From the NCBI GenBank assembly GCA_964384625.1, contig CAYLNH010000056.1, forward strand, positions 1-31,700: a stretch of DNA of 31,700 nt. The letters run 5' to 3'. This stretch comes from CAYLNH01 sp964384625 (GTDB lineage: Bacteria; Verrucomicrobiota; Lentisphaeria; JABSQK01). Below, piece after piece: positions 15,927 to 24,600 of this stretch. The position numbers and the translations under genes are program-made. The notes below the pieces were generated by a model. It saw only the letters and a list, made by a program, of their open reading frames with translations. It did no database searches and was not told the DNA's origin. The number at the start of each line of letters is the position of its first letter. Within the stretch, counting starts at the first letter, position 1.

Positions 15927-16058
15927 ATAACCAAGAGACACATTCGAATCCGCTGAGTCGGCGCAGGGTCCGCCATGCCCGATCGTACTCCCGGCCTTCT
16001 TCGGGCTTCAGGTTGACGCACTTCCACAGCGGCTGCGCCGCAAGCGAGCTTCGACGAC

Positions 16059-17180
16059 ATGTCCGATAACCGTCAACCGCCGCCGCTGCACCTGGTCGCC
16101 TGGGAAACCACGCGCCGGTGTCCGCTGAACTGCCGCCACTGCCGCGGCGCCGCCCGGGATCACGACTATGCAGGCGAATTGTCGACCGCCGAAGGCAAGC
16201 GGCTCCTCGAGGGCATCGCGGCGTTTGCCAAGCCCATTCTCATCCTGACCGGCGGCGAGCCGATGAACCGCGAAGACATCTATGAACTCGCCCGCTACGG
16301 CAACGATCTAGGGCTGCGCGTGGTGATGTCGCCCTGCGGCACATTGATCACGCCGGAGAATGCCGCGCTGATGAAGGCGTCCGGCATTAAAGGCGTCAGC
16401 ATCAGTCTGGACGGAGCGACAGCGGCAACGCATGACAGCTTTCGCGGCGTGTCCGGTGCCTTCGACGGTTCGTTGCGGGGGATCCGCTGTCTTCAGGAAG
16501 CCGGCATGGACTTCCAGATCAACACCACGGTGTCCACGCACAATGTGCACGAACTGCCGGCGCTGTTGGAGTTAAGCCGGCAGCTCGGCGCCACCGTGTT
16601 CAACCCGTTCTTCCTTGTTCCGACCGGTCGCGGCAAGGCGATTGCCGACAAAGAGCTGTCGCCGGCGGACTATGAGCAGACACTGGAGTGGCTGGCGGCA
16701 CGCACCCGGGACGCGGACATCGCGATTCGGGTTACCTGTGCACCGCACTATTACCGGGTGCTGAAGCAGAAAGGCATTGAACCGGCCGGTACCCCCGGAA
16801 AGCACCACCACCAGCGTCCCCCGGCTGATTCCCGGCGCCGCCGCCCCGGCGGCGGGCCGCCGCGCGGCTGCCTCGGCGGTCAGGGCTTTGTTTTCGTTTC
16901 CTACTGCGGCATCCTGCAGCCCTGCGGCTTCCTCGAGCGGCCCGCCGGCGATCTGCGCCGGGCGGATTTCGATATCGCCAAGCTGTACACGGAATCGCCC
17001 GTCTTCAATGACCTGCGCAATCGGGACGGTTACGGCGGCAAGTGCGGCGTCTGCGAGTATCTCAAGATCTGCGGCGGCTGCCGTGCCCGCTCGTATGCCG
17101 CCACCGGCGACTACCTGGCTGAAGAGATCTACTGCGTCCATATCCCCCGGCGCATCCGGCAGGATCATGACGATGGATGA
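16059..17180 (+). CDS. ahbD: AhbD-type radical SAM heme synthase with an unusual basic insert
   Basis: 373 aa. AhbD oxidatively decarboxylates two propionates of Fe-coproporphyrin III to the vinyl groups of heme b, the last step of the Ahb route. The cluster motif TTRRCPLNCRHC (C21, C25, C28) and TGGEPMNRED are near the N-terminus. The C-terminal part has RVTCAPHYYRV, RGCLGGQGF, LQPCGFLE, GKCGVCEYLKICGGCRAR and a final YC, so two auxiliary Fe-S cluster sites appear intact. Residues about 240-270 form a His/Arg/Pro/Gly-rich stretch (KHHHQRPP, RRRRPGGGPP) that is longer than the short loop I expect before GCLGG. The ATG has a weak ribosome site and follows a 132-nt spacer; in-frame stops at 15954 and about 16014 exclude any longer start. 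The end overlaps the next gene. Confidence 0.9.
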   Translation: MSDNRQPPPLHLVAWETTRRCPLNCRHCRGAARDHDYAGELSTAEGKRLLEGIAAFAKPILILTGGEPMNREDIYELARYGNDLGLRVVMSPCGTLITPENAALMKASGIKGVSISLDGATAATHDSFRGVSGAFDGSLRGIRCLQEAGMDFQINTTVSTHNVHELPALLELSRQLGATVFNPFFLVPTGRGKAIADKELSPADYEQTLEWLAARTRDADIAIRVTCAPHYYRVLKQKGIEPAGTPGKHHHQRPPADSRRRRPGGGPPRGCLGGQGFVFVSYCGILQPCGFLERPAGDLRRADFDIAKLYTESPVFNDLRNRDGYGGKCGVCEYLKICGGCRARSYAATGDYLAEEIYCVHIPRRIRQDHDDG

Positions 17181-18153
17181 TTTCGACCGCCGGCTTCTGG
17201 ATCTGCTGCAGACGGATTTTCCCATCGTCAACACCCCCTTCGCCGTGTTGGCCGAACGCCTGGGAACTGACGAGAAGGAGGTCCTGCAGCGGACGAAGGA
17301 CCTCCTGGCAGAGGGCCTGATCCGGCGCTTCGGTGTGTCGGCCGATTCCCGCAAGCTCGGATTTGTCTCGACGCTGGTCGCGGCGCGCGTGCGGCAGGAC
17401 CGCCTTGACGCGGTTGTTGCGGTGATCAACTCGTTCGCGGAAGTGACGCACAACTACGAACGCGATGCAGAGTTCAACGTCTGGTTTACGGTCATTGCCC
17501 GGCATGAGCGGCGGAGGCAGGAAGTGCTCGACGCGATCCGGGCTGCCGACGGCGTTGAAGAACTCATCGACCTGCCGGCGACGCATGTCTTCAAGATCAA
17601 CGTCCAGTTCCGTTTGTCCGGCAAAACCGGTGGGGCATGCGCGCCGGCGCCACCGCCGCCGGAACCTGCAGCCGGGACACAACCGCTGACCGCTGATCCG
17701 ATGGTCCTGCCGCTCCTTCGCGATTTGCGGGATGATCTGCCCGTGACCAGCCGGCCCTTTGCGGCTGTCGCGGCGCGATTTGGATTGACGGAAGACGATG
17801 TGGTTGCCCGACTGCAGCAGTTGAAAGCCGCGGGACTCGTTCGCAAACTGGGGGCGTTTCTACGGCACCGGCGGGTCGGCTACGGCGCCAACGGCATGGT
17901 CGTCTGGAAGGTAGCCGCCAACCGGGTCGAACCCGTCGGCAGGCAGCTGGCCGCCGAAGCGCGCGTCACTCACGCCTATGCCCGCCCCGCTTCCGCACGC
18001 TGGCCCTACCGGCTGTATACGATGCTGCACGGACAGTCGCGTGACGAGGTCTGCGCCGAAGCCGCACGCATTGCTGTTGCCGTCGGCCTTGACGACTATC
18101 GGGTCATCTTCAGTTCGCGCGAACTGAAGAAATCCACGCCGCCCTTGACCTGA
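17173..18153 (+). CDS. ahbAB: Fused siroheme decarboxylase (AhbA-AhbB)
   Basis: 326 aa. AhbA and AhbB are Lrp/AsnC-fold proteins that together decarboxylate siroheme to 12,18-didecarboxysiroheme. Here two such units are joined. Unit 1 (about 1-150) has an N-terminal helix-turn-helix-like part and the THNYERDAEFNVWFTV motif. A proline-rich linker (about 155-175) leads to unit 2, with RPFAAVAARFGL, RHRRVGYGANGMVVWKV and THAYARPASARWPYRLYTM. The histidine-containing THNY and THAY motifs mark the expected heme-contact or catalytic sites of AhbA-like and AhbB-like subunits. ATG 17173 is preferred because AGGA lies 8 nt before it; ATG 17167 is also possible. It overlaps ahbD by 8 nt and ends the operon. 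The alternative, the d1-heme protein NirDL, is less likely because ahbC and ahbD flank it. Confidence 0.9.
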   Translation: MDDFDRRLLDLLQTDFPIVNTPFAVLAERLGTDEKEVLQRTKDLLAEGLIRRFGVSADSRKLGFVSTLVAARVRQDRLDAVVAVINSFAEVTHNYERDAEFNVWFTVIARHERRRQEVLDAIRAADGVEELIDLPATHVFKINVQFRLSGKTGGACAPAPPPPEPAAGTQPLTADPMVLPLLRDLRDDLPVTSRPFAAVAARFGLTEDDVVARLQQLKAAGLVRKLGAFLRHRRVGYGANGMVVWKVAANRVEPVGRQLAAEARVTHAYARPASARWPYRLYTMLHGQSRDEVCAEAARIAVAVGLDDYRVIFSSRELKKSTPPLT

Positions 18154-18191
18154 CCGAATGCTGGTGAAACCAGTCTGGACGCTGGTGGTGG

Positions 18192-21100
18192 CTACTCGAA
18201 CCCGATACTTGCCTTGACCGCATTCAGCCGTTCGGTTTTCGCTTTGAATGCATCTGGTGTCGCCTGCAGGTGGAGCAGGGCGTAGCCTTTGGCACACGGC
18301 GCCAGTAAGACCTGCTGGCGGACCTTCTTCAAGCCCGGATGCATGACCGGGTCCATCTGATAGTCGATCTGCCAGGCCGGCCGTCCATTCCAGGTGGTCG
18401 CCTTGATCTCAACCGTGTCTGTCGGCGCGGCGTCGGGCAGAGCGGCGCGAGCTGCTGTCAGGTCGCCCTCGATGTATTGGATTCGGGCCAGGAACGTGCC
18501 GTCCGGACTATCGTGCGCAGCGTTGGTTTTGTCGCCTTTCCAGCCGAATGCCGCGGCGAGTTCGTAGTCGGCCGGCTTGTTGCCGGCAGCGAGGTCCGGC
18601 AAATTGATTCCCCGGCGCTCGCTGTCCTGGAAGGGCTCCGGTTTGCTGAAATGGAGCACGCCTTTGACGTCGTATGGCCAGCGCGGCCAGCGGGCGGTCA
18701 AGCCGTTGGCTTCGTAGACCAACTGTACGCCCTCGTTGGCGGCCAGTGCCGGCAGTTTCACGATTGCCGGTTTCTTGGCCTGTACAGTAACCGGCGCCGG
18801 CTGACTGGTGTTTAGGCGTGCCGGTTTCGGATCGGGCGGCGAGAGGTGTTGACCGGGGATGACAGCCTTTTTCGTTGTTGCGCTCTGCCACAGCAGATGC
18901 ATCGCCGCGCGGCCGCCGCCCTGTTTGTACTCGACTTTGATCGGGACGCGTTTGCCGGCCTCCAGCTTGATCTTGCCGGACTTCTCGGTCACCCGGTGCC
19001 GGCCCCAGTCGTCGATCAGTAGTTTATCGTCGACCCACAAGCGACAGCCGTCGTCGGCGCGCGTAAAGAAAGTGTATTCTTCGGTCGCCGGCGCGGTGAC
19101 TGTGCCGGTCCAGCGGACGGAATAGTTGTTACGCCCGATACCCGGGACGGGGCCGTCGCCGCCGAACTTGAAATCGATCGCGGCGTCCATACGGCGACAG
19201 ACGAGTTGCTCAAGCCGCGTACCGCTGAAGTACTCGCCCAGCAGTGCGCCGTTCTTGTACACGCCGATCAGCGACACCGGCAGGCGCTTCGGATGGGGGC
19301 CGTGCGTGATCCTGACAGTGCCGTCGACGTTGCCGGTGAAGGACAACTCCGTGCCGTTGTCCACGGCTTTCAAGGTGACATTCGACAGTAACGGCCCGGG
19401 CTGCCGTTCCTGAATCGTCAGGAAGCGCGGGTAATCCAGGCTGTCGACACGGACGGTGAGGGAATTGTCGGCGGCGGCGACGGTCGCGACCGGGACTTCC
19501 TTGTCGGTCATGGGGTCCCAGGCGGAGACGACGGCGTCGGTGCCGCGAACATTATGCAGGGTCACTTCGAACTGCTGGGTCGGCATCGTGTAGCGCGCCG
19601 GATCGAGCGGGCCCTTGGTCTTGTCCCATTCGTGCACGGCATTGCGGGTGACGACGTAGTAGGCGATCATGAACTTGTCGGCAGCCATTTGAAAAGGTAG
19701 TACCGCGAAGTCATCGACATGGGTACGGTCCGGATGCGCGGGAGTGCCGTCGCCTTTGTGCACGAGACGCGGTTTCAGTTCCACCAGTTTGCTCACCTCC
19801 AGCGGCCGGGCTTCTGTGATGGGTTCGCCGGTTTTGAGTCGGTCCACCACGCGTTTGAGCATCTGCAGGGGCAATCCGATTGCCGCGCGCACCTGCGGGG
19901 TAAGTTGGTAGCCGGCTTCCTTGAGTTTGTCATTGAGCTCCGGCCCAAGCGTGCGGAAGTGATCGATCTTCCCTTTGGCGTTGTAGACGGTGATGGTCTG
20001 AATGCCTTTGTGGCTGTCCATCGTGTACATGCGCAGGAGTCCCTTGGCGGCGATGAACATCATGATGTTCTTGTATGCGGCGCTGTCGCGGTCGGCCTTG
20101 TGGTCCTGTCGCAGGCGGCCGCCGAAGGGGGCGCGGTAATAGTTGGTTTCAGTTTTCCACACCTCCGCCGGCCGGCCGGTACCGGGATGGCTGTAGCGAT
20201 GGTGGTGGCTCCACGGTCCGGGGAACGGCTGGATGTCGCGCGTCATGAATTCGGTCTGGTAGGCGTAATGCCAGTATTCCGGCAGACTGATGGTGTGCCT
20301 GGGGACAAAGTAGGTTCCGGGGATGACGGTGTGCCAGTCTTTCTTGTCCGGGGTGCCGTCCGGCTTGCCGAGGGCGTTCAGGGGCCCGCTTTTGGCGTTG
20401 CGCCCCTTGAGGGTATCCGCTGAGATGACGCGCTGGTTGGTGCCGGTGTAGTAGTGTCGGCTGAAACCGGCCTGTCCCGGCCACATGCCGCTGCCGCTCT
20501 CCCACGGCCGTTGATTGGCGAAGCCGCTGATCACTTTGACGCCCGGGCAGTTGTTCCGCGGGTCCCGGGTCCAGTCGATCGTCATCGGCAGGATGATCTC
20601 GTGTCCCTTACGCGCTATGCCGTGGTTCTCATAGGTGATCGGTTCTTTAAACTTGCGATCCGGTTCATAGTAGTTCCGGTCCTGCAGGAACTGGCTGCCG
20701 AAGGTGTATTCATTCCAGACTTCCAGATCGAAACCGGCATCATCCTTACCTTCGGTTCCCAGACAGGATTTGGCCAGATCGCAGATGCCCTTCACATAAA
20801 GCATCCACCCCTCCAGCGTCTCTTTCGCGGCCGGGTTCGGGGTGCCGTCGGCGAACACGGCGCCGGCAAAGGGCTGATAGCGTTGGGTCATGACCCAGAT
20901 TGAACCGGCGCGCAGTTCCCGGTTCAACGGCGCCGACAACGTGCACTTGTAGCGTTTCTCGGCGAGCTTCTCGATCTTCACAATTCGTGGAAACGCGATC
21001 TGATAGGCCTGTCCCTTCAGCCCCGAGTAGAACGGTTTGATGCCTTTACTGCTGTTGATGATGACCTCGCCGGCGCCTTTCGGCGCGTTTTGCAGGAGTT

Positions 21101-21584
21101 TCGGCCGGTTGCTTTTGATCGGGCAGGGCCAGCCGGAGTTGGCGTTCAGCAGGATCAACGGCCGCACGCCGTGTTTGCCCAGCGCCGTCAGCAGCGGACG
21201 CACTTTCTTCTCGGCGTTCGGGTGCAGTTCACCGGGATTGTCGTAATTGAAACTGCCCCAGCCGATCTCGACGCGGGCCGCCCGGATTCCGGCTTCGCTG
21301 AATACCTGAGCCAGGGCATCTGCCTCCGCCGGTTTGATGCCGTTGCAGACAATCCCCAGGCACTCCAGAAAGCGCGATGCCGGCCAGGTGTCCATGTAGC
21401 TCCGCCAAGGTGTCAGGTAATATGAGCGCCGCCCGAAACGGACCTTCTGGTGGAGCGGATTTTCATAGGGTTCGCCGAGTTCGCGGCGTGCCGCACCGGT
21501 TGGTGCGCCAACGTCCTGGCTGAAACAAAACGCGGCAACTGAAAGCAGGAACAAAGCCGGCAGGATCCGGTCGGTATTCGACAT
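18192..21584 (-). CDS. Exported clan GH-A-like glycoside hydrolase with PA14 domain
   Basis: 1130 aa. The N-terminus (NTDRILPALFLLSVAAFCFSQ) is a signal peptide, and an AGGAG ribosome site lies 7 nt before ATG 21584; the open frame upstream of it overlaps the preceding gene and is not credible. Residues about 40-560 look like a (beta/alpha)8 hydrolase of clan GH-A: VEIGWGSFNYDN, LEVWNEYTFG (probable acid/base E about 291) and WKTETNYYRA (probable nucleophile E about 480). Residues about 778-912 form a PA14 domain (LLGEYFSG, YTFFTRADDGCRLWVDD, WGRHR), a carbohydrate-binding module. The C-terminal 200 residues resemble nothing I recognise. It is last in the minus-strand cluster, 34 nt after the giant gene. 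The substrate cannot be read from sequence; GH5/GH39-like families are possible. Confidence 0.8.
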   Translation of the reverse strand: MSNTDRILPALFLLSVAAFCFSQDVGAPTGAARRELGEPYENPLHQKVRFGRRSYYLTPWRSYMDTWPASRFLECLGIVCNGIKPAEADALAQVFSEAGIRAARVEIGWGSFNYDNPGELHPNAEKKVRPLLTALGKHGVRPLILLNANSGWPCPIKSNRPKLLQNAPKGAGEVIINSSKGIKPFYSGLKGQAYQIAFPRIVKIEKLAEKRYKCTLSAPLNRELRAGSIWVMTQRYQPFAGAVFADGTPNPAAKETLEGWMLYVKGICDLAKSCLGTEGKDDAGFDLEVWNEYTFGSQFLQDRNYYEPDRKFKEPITYENHGIARKGHEIILPMTIDWTRDPRNNCPGVKVISGFANQRPWESGSGMWPGQAGFSRHYYTGTNQRVISADTLKGRNAKSGPLNALGKPDGTPDKKDWHTVIPGTYFVPRHTISLPEYWHYAYQTEFMTRDIQPFPGPWSHHHRYSHPGTGRPAEVWKTETNYYRAPFGGRLRQDHKADRDSAAYKNIMMFIAAKGLLRMYTMDSHKGIQTITVYNAKGKIDHFRTLGPELNDKLKEAGYQLTPQVRAAIGLPLQMLKRVVDRLKTGEPITEARPLEVSKLVELKPRLVHKGDGTPAHPDRTHVDDFAVLPFQMAADKFMIAYYVVTRNAVHEWDKTKGPLDPARYTMPTQQFEVTLHNVRGTDAVVSAWDPMTDKEVPVATVAAADNSLTVRVDSLDYPRFLTIQERQPGPLLSNVTLKAVDNGTELSFTGNVDGTVRITHGPHPKRLPVSLIGVYKNGALLGEYFSGTRLEQLVCRRMDAAIDFKFGGDGPVPGIGRNNYSVRWTGTVTAPATEEYTFFTRADDGCRLWVDDKLLIDDWGRHRVTEKSGKIKLEAGKRVPIKVEYKQGGGRAAMHLLWQSATTKKAVIPGQHLSPPDPKPARLNTSQPAPVTVQAKKPAIVKLPALAANEGVQLVYEANGLTARWPRWPYDVKGVLHFSKPEPFQDSERRGINLPDLAAGNKPADYELAAAFGWKGDKTNAAHDSPDGTFLARIQYIEGDLTAARAALPDAAPTDTVEIKATTWNGRPAWQIDYQMDPVMHPGLKKVRQQVLLAPCAKGYALLHLQATPDAFKAKTERLNAVKASIGFE

Positions 21585-21618
21585 AGAAAGCTCCTGGATA
21601 TGGGTTGAGAGAAAATTG

Positions 21619-24600
21619 TCAGTCAAGGTCCAGGTCGTCGGACAGGATACTGTCCAGGCCGTCAATGGCGTCCTGGTACAGTTCGAGTTCGGCGATGCGC
21701 TGGACGGTGGCCGGCGTGGCGATGACGGTGAAGCGCCAGACCTTGGCTTTGTGCGGTTTGAAAAACTTCGCATGGAAGTAGTCGAGATTGCCGCGGCCCG
21801 CGGCAATCAGGCGCCAGTTGCCTTCGAGGACGCGATTCAGTTTCTTGCTCATCTCGTACTTGTCACAGGCCTCGAGGGCGTAAGCGGCAACCGGTTCGGC
21901 GCCGGGGTGTTCCCAGATGCCGACTCCGCGGATGGTGCGCGGTTTCTGGTATTCGATCAGGATCTGGGCACTGCGCAGATTCGGTTGGGCCTGGCCTTTG
22001 CTCGGTTGTCCCAGCGGATAGACCGTCGGATACAGGGGCGTGCCGGAATACGGCTTGCCGTCGACGTAGCTGTTGGGATTCGTCTTGGATTTTCGCGTGA
22101 CGCCCGGAGGAAATGTCGGGAGTTCCTGGCCGCGCTTGAGTCTCGGCACTGTGAAGCCGTACACGAGTTGTTCGCAACGGGGATCGCCCAATTGCCCCAT
22201 GACGTTGTAGACGAACACGCGTGGGACGCCGGCGTTCTCCACCTGGCTGCCGGCGGTGGCCGGGCTGTAGGCGGCGTTGCCCAAGGCGCCGAGCTTGATG
22301 TGCCGCAGTTTGCCGGCGCTCAAGCGAACGCCGCCCGGACAGCGAAAGGTGATCTTCACGGGGCCCGGTTCATCCGAGCGTATCGGGATGCCGATGGCCT
22401 TGGGCTGCGCCAGGTAGGGATAGAACAACCGATGGGTGCGGTCTTTGATTCGCAGGTCGACCTCGAGTCGGTCTTGCGGCTGTTCTACTTTGTACGTAAC
22501 GGCAAACAGCAGGAGGTCCTCCTGCTTCATCGGCGGGACGCGGACGCTGACGGATTCTTCGCCCGCAACGGTTTTGGCGTTGGGGTAGGGGGCCTTGGGC
22601 AAAGTCAGCGCTGTCACATCTTTCGGCAGTTGCTGCCACCACGGCCGTTGCGGCTCGATCAGGCCGGGCATGATCGTGTCCGGCTGCCGATCCGGCTTGA
22701 CCACGGAGGCTTTGCCGAAGTCGACTGCCACAGTGTTTTCTGCGTCCTTGGGCAGGCGGTACAGCTTGGCATTGTGTGCCGCGACGAAGACGTTGCCGGC
22801 GGCATCAACGATCGGCACGCCCGGCGCCGGCAATCTGTTTTCGCTTAGCGTCTTTCCGTGGCGGTCGACCCAACGAACCAGCCCGTCGGTGTAGGTGATG
22901 ACGCCAAACTTGCCGTCGGGGGCTACGGCAATGCCGACGTCAACCCGGGGATGCGCAACGGTCGTGGATTTACCGGTCTTCAGATCGTAGACCGTGACAT
23001 TACGGCGGCCGTCGGTAAACGATGCGAGCGCCAGCGTGATGCCGGGGTCCACCTGCAATTTGTCGGCCTTGCCGTGTTCAAACGGGAAGTGGCACAGTTC
23101 TTTGCCGTTGCGGCTGAAGGCGGACAGGACGAAATTCTCATGTGGGTTCAGTACCGGCCGATACCAATCCCGATGCCCCAGGCTGCCGTAGCAGACATCG
23201 TCGAGGATCAGTGCTCGTGAGCCGTCGGGAGCCAGATGAATACGGCTGGCGAGATAGCGCGGGAAGCGCGCGGCTGGTTTGCCGGTCTTCGTATTGAGCC
23301 ATACCAGCACGCCGGCGTTGACAACGGCCGTGCCGTGCCCGGCGGCCGGCGTCGAGTTGTAGAACCCGGCCAGCACCCATTTGCGATCGGCCGAAAGCTG
23401 CATGATCTTGCACCGGCGCGGATACTTGGCTTCATCGTATTCTTTCGGCTTCGGGTATGGATCGTAGAACCAGCGCACTTCGCCCTGCGGCCCGACGCGG
23501 CCGAGGCCGCCGGCAATCGGCAAGAGATGGTCGTTGCCGAGATGATGATGCAGCGGCGCCGGGATGCGCCCCATAGGCAGTTCATCCGAGAGCATGCGTT
23601 CGAATTGCGACAGATCGCAGTCGAGCACATATTGCCTGGCCTCGCCGGACTTCAGGTCGATCGCCACCAGGTCCGGACCGCTCTGGTCTTCCTGCAGGAG
23701 TTGCTTGATCAAGACGCGGCCGGCGGCATCCTGTTTGACGTCGGCGATGGCGCGGTCGTACACCGGGGGCATCAGCGACTTTCGATCGCGTTCGGTGCCG
23801 CGGGCGGTGGTCTTCTGAACGGCGACGGCGTCGACCATGGAGGCATAGACCTGCCCGTTCTCCCGGCCCTGCACGACGGGTCGCGGCATATACGCGCGTT
23901 CCGGTCGCTTGCCGCTTACCAGTTGCACCAGTGATTTCGCGGCTTTCCGCAGCCCGGCTTCGTCGGCGCCGTAAACGACAACGGCATCGTGGCTGTAGTG
24001 GAACGGTCCCCAGGCGTAGCCGACCATACCTTGACCGCGCGCCGGGAAACTGGGCGAGGGATTGCGGAGCATCATCCGCGAGCGTTGAATCAGATTGAGC
24101 ATCGGATTCGAGGCGCCGTCGCGCCGGCCAAGAAGGATCACGTTCTTGTAGTAGAGCGTACCCGCGGTCGCGGTGTGTTTGCTGTAGAAGGCGTACTCCC
24201 CCTGTTGGCCCTTAATGTAGTGCCCCTTGTGGTTCTTCCCGGTGACGCGATGGCCGACCATCTCGCCGTTCAGCACGGCTTCGCGCGGCTCCAGGTCTTC
24301 GACGGTTTCGTAGAACCATTGCGTCGGATAATAGCGATGCAGCGACGGCCAGACGACGCGGCGGCTCACCTTGACGCCCTGGGCCAGGAGGTCCTTCTCC
24401 AGCTTGGCCGCGATCGCGTCGCAACCGGCCAGCTGGTCGGGGTAGATGACGATCTCGACTTCCTTCTGTTTGACCAGATCATACACGGAGTCGGCGTCGA
24501 GAACCATGTCCTGCAGCTTACGCAGCCGCGGCTTCTGCTGCTTGGGCACAACGGTAAAACTGCTTTCCGCAGTCAGTCCGGTCACCTGTTCGACGGCCTT

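Noticed and set aside
15927..16058. Small gene between hemB and ahbD
   Set aside because: Only a 13-codon frame (from 15975) is present in the reading frame of ahbD, with no ribosome site or similarity; there is nothing else in this 132-nt spacer.
16777..17172. Extension of AhbAB upstream inside ahbD
   Set aside because: The family fold begins at the MDDFDRRLLDLLQ segment; the upstream frame is a shadow of ahbD.
13768..18153. d1-heme synthesis cluster (NirJ/NirDL) instead of heme b synthesis
   Set aside because: An AhbD-type heme synthase is present, while no cd1 nitrite reductase, NirE, NirF or NirN is seen and the nitrite reductase here is NrfA.
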